64,000 nucleotides of DNA from Bacillus sp. ISL-7 (GTDB lineage: Bacteria; Bacillota; Bacilli; Bacillales_B; DSM-18226), in contig NZ_JAGGQW010000024.1 in assembly GCF_018613065.1 (NCBI RefSeq), positions 39,360 through 103,359 on the forward strand, given 5' to 3'. Shown here in pieces: positions 35,870-44,770 of this stretch. Position 1 is the first letter of the stretch, and each line of letters starts with the position of its first letter. The position numbers were made by a program, and so were the translations under genes. The notes below the pieces were generated by a model. The model made no database searches and had not been told where the DNA came from. It worked only from the letters and a program-made list of their open reading frames with translations.

Positions 35870-37273
35870 ATGGAGCAGGGAAACAACCATTTACAAAAAG
35901 CGCTTAAACCAATTCATCTCTGGGGTATTGCTGTAGGGATGGTCATATCCGGCCAATATTTTGGCTGGAACTATGGTTTTGAATCAGGTGGCACCATCGG
36001 TCTCGGCATTGCCGCACTGATTATTATTGTCTTTTATACGACTTTTATTTTTAGTTATTCAGAGCTTTCAACTTCCATCCCTCATGCCGGCGGGCCGTCT
36101 GCCTACGCTCGAAAGGCAATGGGGCCGTTTATGGGCTTTATAACCGGTTTAGCCTGTTTAATGGAATTCATTTTTGCCCCTCCAGCGATTGCAGTATCTG
36201 TTGGAGCGTATATCAATTTCCTAATCCCAAGTATTAATCCCGTTTATGCAACGGTCGGAATGTTTATTTTATTTATTTTGGTCAACCTCATCGGTGTAAA
36301 AGGTGCCGCTATCATTGAGTTAGTGGCAACGGTATTGGCACTGATCGGTCTCTCGATTTATTATGTGGCCGGTTTACCTCATGTTCAATCATCCAATATA
36401 TTTAATGATAGGGCTTTTAGTCATGGCTGGTCCGGTGTTTTGGCAGCTATTCCATTTGCCATTTGGTTCTTCCTTGCGATTGAGGGGGGAGCGATGGCAG
36501 CAGAAGAGGTGCGCGACCCGAAGAAGGATATTCCAAAAGGCTTTATTTCCGGTATTTTAACGCTTGGTGTGGCAACGATTTTAACCTTAGTCGTAACGGC
36601 AGGACTTGGCGGCGGTACCGGTAAACCGGCGGATTATCCTCTTCCACAGGCATTGGAAAGTATTTATGGAGAAGGCAGCTTTATTCCAAAATCAGTTGCC
36701 ATTATCGGTTTATTTGGTTTAATTGCCAGCTTGCACGGTATTATTATTGGTTATTCCCGTCAAACGTTTGCCCTGGCTCGTGCAGGATACCTGCCTAAGT
36801 TTTTGTCTAATCTTTCGAAACGCGGGGTGCCGCATTGGGGCTTGATTGTTCCTGGAGCGATTGGAGTTATGGCAGCAGGCTCAGCAAACTTTGCAAATGC
36901 GTTGATTATCCTATCCGTTTTTGGTGCGATTACGATGTACTGCTTAAGTATGGTTTCGTTGTTTGTGCTGCGTAAAAAGGAGCCAAATTTGGAAAGACCA
37001 TTTAAGGTGAGCTACCCTGTTGTACCGGCGATTGCATTAGTATTGGGTGTTTTCTCTTTCTTCTGCGTGGTAAAATACAGCGTGTTAACGACAACTCTTC
37101 CTTTGTTTGGAGTGGAGCTGCCTTTGGCGGGTGTGATTCTGACGATTTTTGGTGTGGCGATTGTCTACTATTTCTTAGTAGGATCCAAGAAACTTCGTCC
37201 AATGTCGGAGGAGTTTGTTTTAATTGAGGATGTGACTTCTGGAGAAAAAGGGACAGATGAGAAAATTGGATAA
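35870..37273 (+). CDS. eat: APC-family ethanolamine permease
   Basis: The protein has 467 residues and about 12 transmembrane helices. ATG 35870 follows AAAGGGGAAGGG. HLWGIAVGMVISGQYFGWNYG and AGGPSAYARKAMGPFMGF fit the amino-acid/polyamine superfamily branch that includes ethanolamine permeases. At the end of a eut operon with no eutH, this should be the ethanolamine importer. The C-terminal 35 residues are cytoplasmic. A terminator follows. Confidence 0.87.
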   Translation: MEQGNNHLQKALKPIHLWGIAVGMVISGQYFGWNYGFESGGTIGLGIAALIIIVFYTTFIFSYSELSTSIPHAGGPSAYARKAMGPFMGFITGLACLMEFIFAPPAIAVSVGAYINFLIPSINPVYATVGMFILFILVNLIGVKGAAIIELVATVLALIGLSIYYVAGLPHVQSSNIFNDRAFSHGWSGVLAAIPFAIWFFLAIEGGAMAAEEVRDPKKDIPKGFISGILTLGVATILTLVVTAGLGGGTGKPADYPLPQALESIYGEGSFIPKSVAIIGLFGLIASLHGIIIGYSRQTFALARAGYLPKFLSNLSKRGVPHWGLIVPGAIGVMAAGSANFANALIILSVFGAITMYCLSMVSLFVLRKKEPNLERPFKVSYPVVPAIALVLGVFSFFCVVKYSVLTTTLPLFGVELPLAGVILTIFGVAIVYYFLVGSKKLRPMSEEFVLIEDVTSGEKGTDEKIG

Positions 37274-37283
37274 CGTTCAATAG

Positions 37284-37320
37284 AAAAAGATGTTCCATTG
37301 AGGTGGGGCATCTTTTTTGT
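37284..37320 (+). terminator. Terminator of the eut operon
   Basis: AAGATGTTCCA (37287-37297) pairs with TGGGGCATCTT (37304-37314) over 11 pairs with G-U wobbles, followed by TTTTTG. The 220 bases after it, to the TPP riboswitch promoter, hold nothing I can identify. Confidence 0.85.
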
Positions 37321-37541
37321 ATTAGTTGAAATGATTGGATACAGACGGATCCTCAAATAATGCCCCTGTTCGTATAAGTTATCATGAACGAAACTAGCTC
37401 CTTACTCGTAACACCGTAGGTTAACTAGCAAAGTTATTTCGTGCAGGTGAATTAACCTCTGTTTACGTGCCAACAGAAGATGAGAACTGGATGTTTCATG
37501 ATAGGAAGTATTTGTTAACAAGCATAAATAGATAAAAGCAG

Positions 37542-37570
37542 TTGGCATTGTCTGCCTTGACTGATATAAT
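37542..37570 (+). promoter_or_regulatory. Sigma-A promoter of the thiamine transporter operon
   Basis: TTGGCA (37542-37547) and TATAAT (37565-37570) are separated by 17 bases. Transcription would begin just before the TPP riboswitch. Confidence 0.8.
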
Positions 37571-37599
37571 AGTAGGATATGAAGTGGAATACGATGTAA

Positions 37600-37692
37600 T
37601 GTGGGGGAACCGGTGATGCCGGTTGAGATTTAGTCCGTGAGACGATGACCCTTGGAACCTGATCTGGTTGATACCGGCGGAGGGAACATATT
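37600..37692 (+). ncRNA. TPP riboswitch (THI element)
   Basis: Conserved blocks occur in order: TGGGGGAACC, GCCGGTTGAGA, GATGACCCTTGGAACCTGAT, CTGGTTGATACC and GGCGGAGGGAA. These form the five-helix thiamine pyrophosphate aptamer. A terminator follows within 30 bases. Confidence 0.95.
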
Positions 37693-37719
37693 CTTAAACA
37701 ATTAATTGTTTGCTGATAT

Positions 37720-37757
37720 GCACTCAGGTTTCTTTGCCTGGGTGCTTTATTTTGTTT
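37720..37757 (+). terminator. Riboswitch-controlled terminator
   Basis: GCACTCAGG (37720-37728) pairs with CCTGGGTGC (37737-37745), then TTTATTTTGTTT. It lies between the TPP aptamer and thiY, so TPP binding should stop transcription here. Confidence 0.88.
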
Positions 37758-37849
37758 AAGCAAGTTTTTGCCTTCTACCCAACACTTAGGTTTCAGCCTA
37801 TTTCATTTGTTTCACTTTAGATTTTATTTTTACATATGGGGGATTCAAC

Positions 37850-38845
37850 ATGAAGAAATGGCTAGTACTAGTCCTTTCAGTCCTTCTAGTGACTGGATGC
37901 AGCAGCAAAAAAGAAACAGAAAACGCAAAAGAAAAAAAACAGCCGCTTAAAAAGGTCTCGATTGTACTGGATTGGACGCCCAATACCAATCATACTGGAT
38001 TATATGTAGCAAAAGAAAAAGGATTCTTTAAAAAAGAAGGATTGGATGTGGATATTATCATGCCGGGTGAGGCCGGAGCTGACCAACTAGTAGCTTCTGG
38101 CAAGGCGCAGTTTGGTGTTGGCTACCAAGAAGCGATTACCCAGGCACGTATACAAGGGGTGCCGCTCGTATCGATCGCTGCAGTGATTCAGCACAATACA
38201 TCAGGATTCGCTTCACCAGCTGGCAAACAGATTCAATCTCCGAAAGATTTTCAAGGAAAAACATACGGTGGATGGGGCTCGCCAGTCGAAAAATCTGTTA
38301 TCACTTCTCTAATGAAAAAGGAAAACGCCGATGCTAATAAGGTGAAAATCGTGAACATGGGGGATACGGACTTTTTTACAGCTGTGAAACGAGACATCGA
38401 TTTCGCTTGGATTTACTATGGGTGGACTGGTGTAGAAGCAGAGCTTCGTAATGAAAAAATTAATATGGTTTACTTAACAGATTACTCTGACAAACTGGAC
38501 TACTATACACCTGTTTTAGAAACAAACGAAAAAATGATTGAAGAGAACCCAGAAACGGTTAAGGCATTCGTAAATGCCGCTGCCAAGGGGTATGAATTTG
38601 CCATTAAAAACCCTGATCAAGCTGCAGATATCCTGATTAAAGCAGCACCGGATTTAGATCCAAAGCTGGTAAAGAAGAGTCAAGAATGGTTGTCTCCGAA
38701 ATATCAGGATGATGCAAAAGAATGGGGAATTCAAAAGCAAGAGATTTGGGAAAATTATGCCCAATGGATGTATGAGAATAAGCTTCTTGATAAGAAATTA
38801 GATGCGAAAAAAGCATTTACAAATGAATTTTTACCAAAACAATAG
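37850..38845 (+). CDS. thiY: ABC transporter substrate-binding lipoprotein for a thiamine pyrimidine precursor
   Basis: The 331-residue protein is a lipoprotein (MKKWLVLVLSVLLVTGCSS, lipobox Cys 17) of the NMT1/THI5-like family: VSIVLDWTPNTNHTGLYVAK and GWTGVEAE. ThiY binds formyl-aminopyrimidine, a thiamine breakdown product salvaged for HMP. TPP riboswitch control and the ABC partners that follow fit this. The exact pyrimidine cannot be told from the sequence. Confidence 0.92.
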   Translation: MKKWLVLVLSVLLVTGCSSKKETENAKEKKQPLKKVSIVLDWTPNTNHTGLYVAKEKGFFKKEGLDVDIIMPGEAGADQLVASGKAQFGVGYQEAITQARIQGVPLVSIAAVIQHNTSGFASPAGKQIQSPKDFQGKTYGGWGSPVEKSVITSLMKKENADANKVKIVNMGDTDFFTAVKRDIDFAWIYYGWTGVEAELRNEKINMVYLTDYSDKLDYYTPVLETNEKMIEENPETVKAFVNAAAKGYEFAIKNPDQAADILIKAAPDLDPKLVKKSQEWLSPKYQDDAKEWGIQKQEIWENYAQWMYENKLLDKKLDAKKAFTNEFLPKQ

Positions 38846-38858
38846 GAGGTAGAAAAAT

Positions 38859-39149
38859 ATGGCGAATGCATTAATCAGCATTCAAATCATCCCGAAAACA
38901 AAGGGTGGAGAAGACGTCATTCCATACGTTGATGAAGCCATTAAAGTCATTGCTGAATCTGGTGTGAAATATGAGGTACACCCGTTAGAAACAACCATGG
39001 AAGGCGAACTTCACGAATTATTTACGGTGATTTCAAAAATGAATGAACGAATGATTGAAATAGGAAGCAAAAATGTCATTTCTCAAGTAAAAATCCTTTA
39101 TCAGCCAACAGGCATTGCCATGGATGACTTAACGGAGAAATATCGATGA
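38859..39149 (+). CDS. YkoF/MTH1187-family thiamine-binding protein
   Basis: The 96-residue protein has LISIQIIPKTKGGEDVIPYV, YEVHPLETTMEGELHELF and a ferredoxin-like alpha/beta pattern, as in the MTH1187/YkoF family that binds thiamine or HMP. It sits between the binding protein and permease genes, overlapping the latter by four bases. It probably binds the imported pyrimidine in the cytoplasm. Confidence 0.88.
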   Translation: MANALISIQIIPKTKGGEDVIPYVDEAIKVIAESGVKYEVHPLETTMEGELHELFTVISKMNERMIEIGSKNVISQVKILYQPTGIAMDDLTEKYR

Positions 39150-39916
39150 TGAGGAAGAATCTTGTAAAAGGGTGGAGACCGATTTTGGTTCTCCTCCTTT
39201 TGTTTGTCATTTGGGAGATTGTTGTTAAAATAACAGAAGTGCCGGAATGGCTTCTTCCTCCGCCATCAAAGATTTTCGCAGAGGCCATTGCTGGTTGGCG
39301 TGATTTTTATCCAGATGTGTTTTCAACGGTTAAAATTTCACTATTTGGATTTGTAGTTGGAGCATTCATTGGACTGGCAGTCGCCGTTTTATTCCATCTT
39401 ATACCTGTTTTAAGGGATTCCTTCTATCCATTGTTGATTTTATCACAAAATGTTCCCATTATCGTTCTAGCTCCACTGTTGGTCATTTGGTTTGGGTTTG
39501 GCTTATTGCCCAAAATGATTGTCATCACTCTTGTTTGTTTCTTTCCCATTACAGTGGCCGCCTTGGATGGATTTAGCCAAACTCCTTCAGAGTTGAAGCA
39601 TTATATGAGGATGGCAGGTGCATCCAAAACACAGCTATTTTGGAAATTGGAGCTGCCGTCTTCGTTGCCCTCTATTTTTTCAGGCTTTAAGGTTTCTGCC
39701 ACGTATAGTGTAATGGGTGCCGTTATTTCTGAATGGCTTGGTGCGAAGCAGGGGATTGGTGTCTTTATGACATTCGCATCGTCGTCTTTTAGAACGGACC
39801 GGGTGTTCGTAGCTATTTTTACCATCATGTTCTTAAGCCTCTTATTTTTCTTTTTAATCGTTTTTATGGAACGAAGAGTGGTTCGCTGGCAGCCGAAAGG
39901 GGATGAGAAAAAATGA
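39146..39916 (+). CDS. thiX: ABC transporter permease for thiamine precursor
   Basis: The 256-residue protein has about six hydrophobic segments and the BPD permease loop EAA region (HYMRMAGASKTQLFWKLELPSSLPSI). It belongs to the SsuC/TauC/ThiX type. It overlaps both neighbours by four bases. Confidence 0.92.
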   Translation: MMRKNLVKGWRPILVLLLLFVIWEIVVKITEVPEWLLPPPSKIFAEAIAGWRDFYPDVFSTVKISLFGFVVGAFIGLAVAVLFHLIPVLRDSFYPLLILSQNVPIIVLAPLLVIWFGFGLLPKMIVITLVCFFPITVAALDGFSQTPSELKHYMRMAGASKTQLFWKLELPSSLPSIFSGFKVSATYSVMGAVISEWLGAKQGIGVFMTFASSSFRTDRVFVAIFTIMFLSLLFFFLIVFMERRVVRWQPKGDEKK

Positions 39917-40653
39917 GCTATCTTCGTTTTCAAAACGTTTCGAAACGTTTCCGGCAAAATGAAGTACTGAAAGACCTTGATTTTTCCATTAATAAAGATG
40001 AATTTGTTTCTATTATTGGCCCTTCAGGTAGTGGGAAAAGCACCATTTTCAATTTAATAGGAGGAATTCTTTCACCAGATGAAGGGGCAATCCTATTAGA
40101 CGGCCAGTGCATTAATGGCAAGCGTGGTTTTATTAGCTATATGCCTCAAACTTCTTCTCTTTTCCCGTGGAGGACGATACTTGAAAATGTCCTTCTTGGC
40201 CAAGAGCTTCAGGGAAAAAAAGAAGTAAAAGCAGCACGAGAGATGCTGGCGATTGCAGGACTCTCTGATTATGAAAACGCCTATCCTCACATGCTATCTG
40301 GAGGAATGAAGCAGCGGGCTGCTTTTATCCGTGCCTTATTGAGTCCGCAAGAGGTGATTTGTCTTGATGAGCCTTTTTCAGCTTTAGATGAGCTAACCCG
40401 GTTTGAAATGCAGAAATGGTTATTGGAAATGTGGGAATCACATCGAAGGACTATTCTTTTTATTACTCATCATATTGAGGAAGCACTGTTTCTATCCGAT
40501 CGAGTGATGATGCTGTCTGGTAAGCAATCTAAGGTCGTTTCAAACATAGAGGTTCCATTTGAAAGGCCACGGCACGAAGGTATTCTGCTAGATAAAAGCT
40601 TTATTCAATGCAAAAGGGATTTATATTACCAATTAGTAGGTGAAGTCAAATGA
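39913..40653 (+). CDS. thiZ: ABC transporter ATPase for thiamine precursor
   Basis: Walker A GPSGSGKST, Q-loop (YMPQTSSLFPWRT), signature LSGGMKQR, Walker B VICLDEPFSALD and a His switch (FITHHIEEAL) are all present in 246 residues. It resembles SsuB/ThiZ ATPases. ATGA overlaps join it to thiX and the TatD-like gene. Confidence 0.93.
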   Translation: MSYLRFQNVSKRFRQNEVLKDLDFSINKDEFVSIIGPSGSGKSTIFNLIGGILSPDEGAILLDGQCINGKRGFISYMPQTSSLFPWRTILENVLLGQELQGKKEVKAAREMLAIAGLSDYENAYPHMLSGGMKQRAAFIRALLSPQEVICLDEPFSALDELTRFEMQKWLLEMWESHRRTILFITHHIEEALFLSDRVMMLSGKQSKVVSNIEVPFERPRHEGILLDKSFIQCKRDLYYQLVGEVK

Positions 40654-41417
40654 ACATGATCGACGCTCATATACATTTGGATCGCTATCAGGATGAGGAA
40701 ATCAAAAGGATTGTATTGGATTCTGCCCGTATCGAAGCCTTGATTTCTGTATCCTTTCATTTGGATTCCAGTAAAAGAAACCTTTTGCTTACACAAAAAT
40801 ATCAAAAGGTAAAACCTGCATTTGGCTACCATCCAGAACAAACATTGCCTTCTGAAAACGAGCTGAACGTGCTGCTAAATTGGATGGACAACCACCGTAA
40901 TGAAATGATTGCTGTAGGAGAGGTGGGGCTGCCATACTACTTAAGGCAAGAGCAAGGGATTTCGATTGCTCCTTATCTTGAAGTATTAGAAGCTTTTATA
41001 AGTAAGGCGAAAATATGGGACAAACCGATTGTTCTTCATGCTGTTTACGATGATGCGCCTCTCGTTTGTGACCTTCTCGAAAAATATTCTGTTTCCAAAG
41101 CGCATTTTCATTGGTTTAAAGGGGATCAGAAAACAATAGACCGAATGATACGAAACGGCTACCATATTTCTATTACCCCGGATGTGGTGTATGAACAAGA
41201 AATCCAGCAGCTTGTCAATGTCTATCCTCTCGAGCTCATGATGGTTGAAACAGATGGACCTTGGCCATTTGAAGGTCCATTTGCGGGGAAAATGACCCAT
41301 CCGAATATGATGGAGGAGTCCATAAGGAAAATTGCACTGCTTAAGAAGCTTTCCGCTGCGGAAGTTTCAGATGTCTTACATCAAAACACAAAATGGTTTT
41401 ACCAATTGACATCTTGA
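40650..41417 (+). CDS. TatD-family metal-dependent hydrolase
   Basis: The 255-residue TIM-barrel protein has DAHIHLDRY (first metal His pair), AVGEVGLPYYLR, VLHAVYDDA, AHFHWFKGD and MMVETDGPWPF, matching TatD landmarks. In this operon it may hydrolyse an imported formyl-aminopyrimidine intermediate or act in repair; only its cotranscription suggests the former. It overlaps thiZ by four bases and a terminator follows at once. Confidence 0.85.
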   Translation: MNMIDAHIHLDRYQDEEIKRIVLDSARIEALISVSFHLDSSKRNLLLTQKYQKVKPAFGYHPEQTLPSENELNVLLNWMDNHRNEMIAVGEVGLPYYLRQEQGISIAPYLEVLEAFISKAKIWDKPIVLHAVYDDAPLVCDLLEKYSVSKAHFHWFKGDQKTIDRMIRNGYHISITPDVVYEQEIQQLVNVYPLELMMVETDGPWPFEGPFAGKMTHPNMMEESIRKIALLKKLSAAEVSDVLHQNTKWFYQLTS

Positions 41418-41449
41418 AGCTGCCGATCAAACATTGGCAGCTTTCTTTA
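41418..41449 (+). terminator. Terminator of the thiamine operon
   Basis: AGCTGCC (41418-41424) pairs with GGCAGCT (41436-41442), then TTCTTTATTT. Confidence 0.85.
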
Positions 41450-41707
41450 TTTGTAAAAGTTCCATTCAATCATACGGAGTCTTCTTCTTATCCATTCATC
41501 AAATTCTTTAAACTTACTTGGTGTATCCGCTAAAGCAAAGTAACCATACCACCCCGTTAGGTATTGATTTAGTTTCTCAATTCTTGTTTCCATTGGGATG
41601 GATTTTGAACGTGAAGTTAGTTCCCGTATTTTCGACTTTAGTCTTATGATACTTTCCTTGGATATCCGAACCTTCGGTTTCTTATGAAAGATACTTTTAT
41701 TTGACCA
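41447..41707 (-). pseudogene. Group II intron reverse transcriptase/maturase, C-terminal relic
   Basis: The minus strand encodes KKPKVRISKESIIRLKSKIR, then LNQYLTGWYGYFALADTPSK and EFDEWIRRRLRMIEW, the maturase and C-terminal region of LtrA-type proteins, ending at a TAA at 41447-41449. The frame is closed by TAG at 41708-41710, so the RT domain is gone. No domain V was seen beside it. It lies against the start of a broken gene on the other strand. Confidence 0.85.
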
Positions 41708-41756
41708 CTAATTTAAGTACCTAGTGGTAATAATTCTGTTACTCCTTTTAAATCAC

Positions 41757-42034
41757 CTTTGTGGCGGGATGGTTTGTGCTGTCAGGGATTACTTTGAAGC
41801 AGGAATGTCGATTCCATCAAATCCGACAGCTCCTTCTTCTGGTCCATTGTTCGATTATATGTTAACCGGCTGATTGATTGCTTTAATTTGCCCTCAGGAC
41901 CTATGAAATATATAGATTGGATGAATCCAACACTGCCGGACCATGAAACAACTAAAATAGGTATTGCACCCCACGGAAGGGCGTGGAGAATGATAAAAGC
42001 GGAATTATGGTGTGAGCTTTTATGTACCACATAA
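41757..42034 (+). pseudogene. Broken paralogue of the papain-like protein at 43648
   Basis: LCGGMVCAVRDYFEAGMSIP and SNPTAPSSGPLF match residues 44-75 of the intact gene. A TGA then interrupts, and the frame changes to continue as MNPTLPDHETT and APHGRAWRMIKAELW before a TAA. Both the beginning and the C-terminal half (with the His and Asp) are lost. Confidence 0.88.
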
Positions 42035-42037
42035 AGT

Positions 42038-42083
42038 AAAAACGCTAAACTCTATCCCAAATTGAGTTTAGCGTTTTTCTTTT
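42038..42083 (+). terminator. Strong Rho-independent terminator
   Basis: AAAAACGCTAAACTC (42038-42052) and GAGTTTAGCGTTTTT (42064-42078) form a 15-bp perfect stem, followed by CTTTTGG. Confidence 0.92.
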
Positions 42084-42235
42084 GGTCAAACAATCTGAAC
42101 GAGAACAAACACTTTATCTAGTAAAAAACAGAAATTTTTTGAAAAAATAGCAAATTCCTATTATAATAAAACTAACCATTTTTAAGACCAAGTACTAATA
42201 TGTAGTAATAATTTAAAATAAACTGGAGATAAAAC

Positions 42236-43387
42236 ATGTCAATCGAAACGAAACAAAGGAAACCAAGAATTTCTGCTTATTTTAAGACACTCGGAATCAA
42301 GGACTGTAAAAGCAAGCGGGGCTTTTGGAAGCACGTTACTGGAGTAGATTCAGTCTTGGCAGAGGAACTTGAACCACTTATATGCCGCAAAAAGCAGGGA
42401 AATATTTATGAGGTAAAGAATGGTACTCTGCCTTTCAGCTTGGCAGTGGAATCATGGACGAAGTCATTTCATAAGTCTTTCCTGACTTGGATAAACCAGC
42501 AAAAACAACTAAAGCCAAAGCGAATTTTGGAAATCGGATGTGATAATGGATTGTTGGCATGCTGGTACGCCACACGGTTTCCGGATGCGGAGATAATTGG
42601 AATCGATCAGTCAGGGAACGGAATCCGGTGTGCCAAATACTTGGCTAAGCAGCTAGGTCTTACTAATGTGAGCTTTTATCGAATCGATTTTATGGATTTA
42701 AGAGAGCATTTTTTGCTGAACTCTTTTGATCTCATTATTTCTGTGCGGGCCTTTCATGAGATTATGGGACCTCTTTTCTTCCCAAAGTATTGGTCACTAC
42801 CAGATTACTTGAAGGAAAATCCAACATATGGAGATAGTAAGTATTTACAAATAGTCGATGATTTGTTAACCGAGGACGGAACCTATCTCTCTTGTGAGCG
42901 ATTGGAAAACCCCGCAGATGTCGGGAAGTGGGCAAATTCACTGTCACAAGCCAATCTCCAAGTCCAGTGGGATGACTGCGACATCATAGATTATCATGAG
43001 TTAGGAGCAAATAAGCGTTCTCCTATTATTGTAGCGACAAAAAGACAGACTGGGATCATAACCTTAGAAGGTATGGAACACCTTTATACGAAAGATCATC
43101 CAATCGTATTAGAGTCCGGGAAATGCTACAGCGGGGCGAAAGCTGAGTTTGCCTATCACCGCTTGGGGGAGAAAACATTCAAATCAGGCCACTATCTGGA
43201 TGTGCCCAACCACTGGCATATGTTTCGATTTGAAATTTGGGAGACCAGCAGTTTTCTGATTGTCTATAATTACGGTAATATGGGGCATCGTCATTTGGAC
43301 ATACTTTCTGCCGGTGCATATATAGAGGCACAACTGCTGATAGAGGAGGCAAAGGAAAAGTCCAGTCACCTCGGACCAATTGTATAA
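42236..43387 (+). CDS. SAM-dependent methyltransferase with extra flanking domains
   Basis: In the 383-residue protein, motif I (RILEIGCDNGLLACWYA, residues 96-112), the acidic loop (IIGIDQSGNG) and IDFMDLREHF mark a class I methyltransferase core at about 85-240. The first 80 residues and the last 130 (with HHW-like NHWHMFRFEIWE) match nothing I know. It stands alone between terminators and between the two copies of the papain-like gene. The substrate is unknown. Confidence 0.75.
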   Translation: MSIETKQRKPRISAYFKTLGIKDCKSKRGFWKHVTGVDSVLAEELEPLICRKKQGNIYEVKNGTLPFSLAVESWTKSFHKSFLTWINQQKQLKPKRILEIGCDNGLLACWYATRFPDAEIIGIDQSGNGIRCAKYLAKQLGLTNVSFYRIDFMDLREHFLLNSFDLIISVRAFHEIMGPLFFPKYWSLPDYLKENPTYGDSKYLQIVDDLLTEDGTYLSCERLENPADVGKWANSLSQANLQVQWDDCDIIDYHELGANKRSPIIVATKRQTGIITLEGMEHLYTKDHPIVLESGKCYSGAKAEFAYHRLGEKTFKSGHYLDVPNHWHMFRFEIWETSSFLIVYNYGNMGHRHLDILSAGAYIEAQLLIEEAKEKSSHLGPIV

Positions 43388-43491
43388 TACAACAGCCTGG
43401 AAGCACGTCCAGAAAGCTATTTTATACTTAATTCAAAGGCTATAAAGAAACTATTGGGTTTAAATATAAAATTAATTTTGCAGAATTAGAG

Positions 43492-43522
43492 AGTCTACAT
43501 GAAATTGTAGGCTTTTTTTCTC
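43492..43522 (+). terminator. Rho-independent terminator
   Basis: GTCTACA (43493-43499) pairs with TGTAGGC (43506-43512), then seven T. It ends the methyltransferase transcript. Confidence 0.8.
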
Positions 43523-43647
43523 TTTAAAAATTCAAAAGGGGCAAGTGTTTATTCCCGATAGCAGGAAATATGCATAAAATAGATCCTATCGGTCAACGTT
43601 TCACGATATTTTTACAATCATTTTATAAGAAATAGAGGGAAGTCATT

Positions 43648-44343
43648 ATGTCAACCTTAACAGGGTTTCTGCCCAGCACATCCGCTTTTAAATTTGGAAA
43701 CAGCTTCCCACAAGTTCCATTATGGAAAATGGATGTTTTGGGTCTGCGGATTCCAATCGGTAATGCATCATATGGCCTTTGTGGCGGAATGATTTATGCA
43801 GTCATAGATTACTTTGAAGCAAAAATGCCGATCCCGTCCAATCCGACAGCCCCTCCATCTGGTCTATTGTTCAAATATATCGTTAATCGGCAGATGGAAA
43901 GCTTTCATTTGCCCTTTGGTCTTATTAAATATATGGTTTTGATGAATCCTGTCCTCCCGGATCATGAAACAACCGCTAGTAAACTAGGAGCTGCTCCGCA
44001 CGGAAGAACGTGGAGAATGATTAATGAGGAATGGCCGAGAATAAAAAATGATCTTGATAACGGAAAGCTATCACCGCTTGGTTTAGTCAGAGTAAAATCC
44101 CTTAATCCTTTTCAGATTAGACAAAACCATCAAGTTCTTGCATATGGGTATGACTTCAATGAAAATAATCTGTCCATTCATATCTATGACCCTAATTTAC
44201 CAAACGATGATCATGTAACTATATCTTTAAGTATTGATAATCCCGAATCGCCAACAACTGTTGTTCATTCAAAATCATCTGAACCGATTTATTGTTTCTT
44301 TAGAACGAATTACAACTTTACAAGGCCAATAGATTTAAACTAG
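43648..44343 (+). CDS. Uncharacterised papain-like (C39/phytochelatin-synthase fold?) protein
   Basis: The 231-residue soluble protein has GLCGGMIYAVIDYF with Cys45, NHQVLAYGYDF with His161 and IYDPNLP with Asp181. The order Cys - His - Asp and local patterns (GxCGGM, HQVLAYGY, IYDPN) are those of papain-like cysteine peptidases and C39-like domains. It has no signal peptide or membrane segment. AGAGGGAAG precedes the ATG. A decayed second copy is 1.9 kb upstream. The activity is inferred from motifs only. Confidence 0.6.
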   Translation: MSTLTGFLPSTSAFKFGNSFPQVPLWKMDVLGLRIPIGNASYGLCGGMIYAVIDYFEAKMPIPSNPTAPPSGLLFKYIVNRQMESFHLPFGLIKYMVLMNPVLPDHETTASKLGAAPHGRTWRMINEEWPRIKNDLDNGKLSPLGLVRVKSLNPFQIRQNHQVLAYGYDFNENNLSIHIYDPNLPNDDHVTISLSIDNPESPTTVVHSKSSEPIYCFFRTNYNFTRPIDLN

Positions 44344-44645
44344 ATTTCAAGAGGCTCGTTTACGGAAAAAACGTTTTTTAGTCATAATCTCCCCTTCAAA
44401 AGGTATACCTTTATCCCAAATATACATTTTATTAAAAATTCTTCTAACTAATTCCTTGTGTTTTTAAAATTAGAAAGATAGTACAATTTATCCGGTTAGA
44501 AAAATGGTATATCAAGCAATAATTTTTGGCACTAACAGATTCTTTTGAGCTCTTTTATACTAATGAAGAAGTTTTTGCGAAGCACTATTCATAACACACT
44601 CTAAGCAATCCATGTATTCTCTAAATAGAAGTAACTAAATGCTGA

Positions 44646-44684
44646 AATGTCAGGCTCCCGTTAAGGTGTCTGACATTTTTTTAG
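44646..44684 (+). terminator. Rho-independent terminator
   Basis: AATGTCAG (44646-44653) and CTGACATT (44670-44677) pair, followed by TTTTT. The stretch 44344-44645 before it holds no gene I can support. Confidence 0.75.
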
Positions 44685-44770
44685 CCGCAAGACCAATCCA
44701 AATAACTGGACGGAGTCTAAAAACGATACTAAATGTAAGTATATATTTGATACCCCATAGCTGTTAGTTT

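Noticed and set aside
37768..37950. 60-codon plus-strand ORF at the start of thiY
   Set aside because: It is out of frame with the clear lipoprotein gene and runs through its Lys-rich linker.
41782..42030. 82-codon minus-strand ORF
   Set aside because: It is opposite the decayed papain-like copy, whose plus-strand frames match the intact paralogue.
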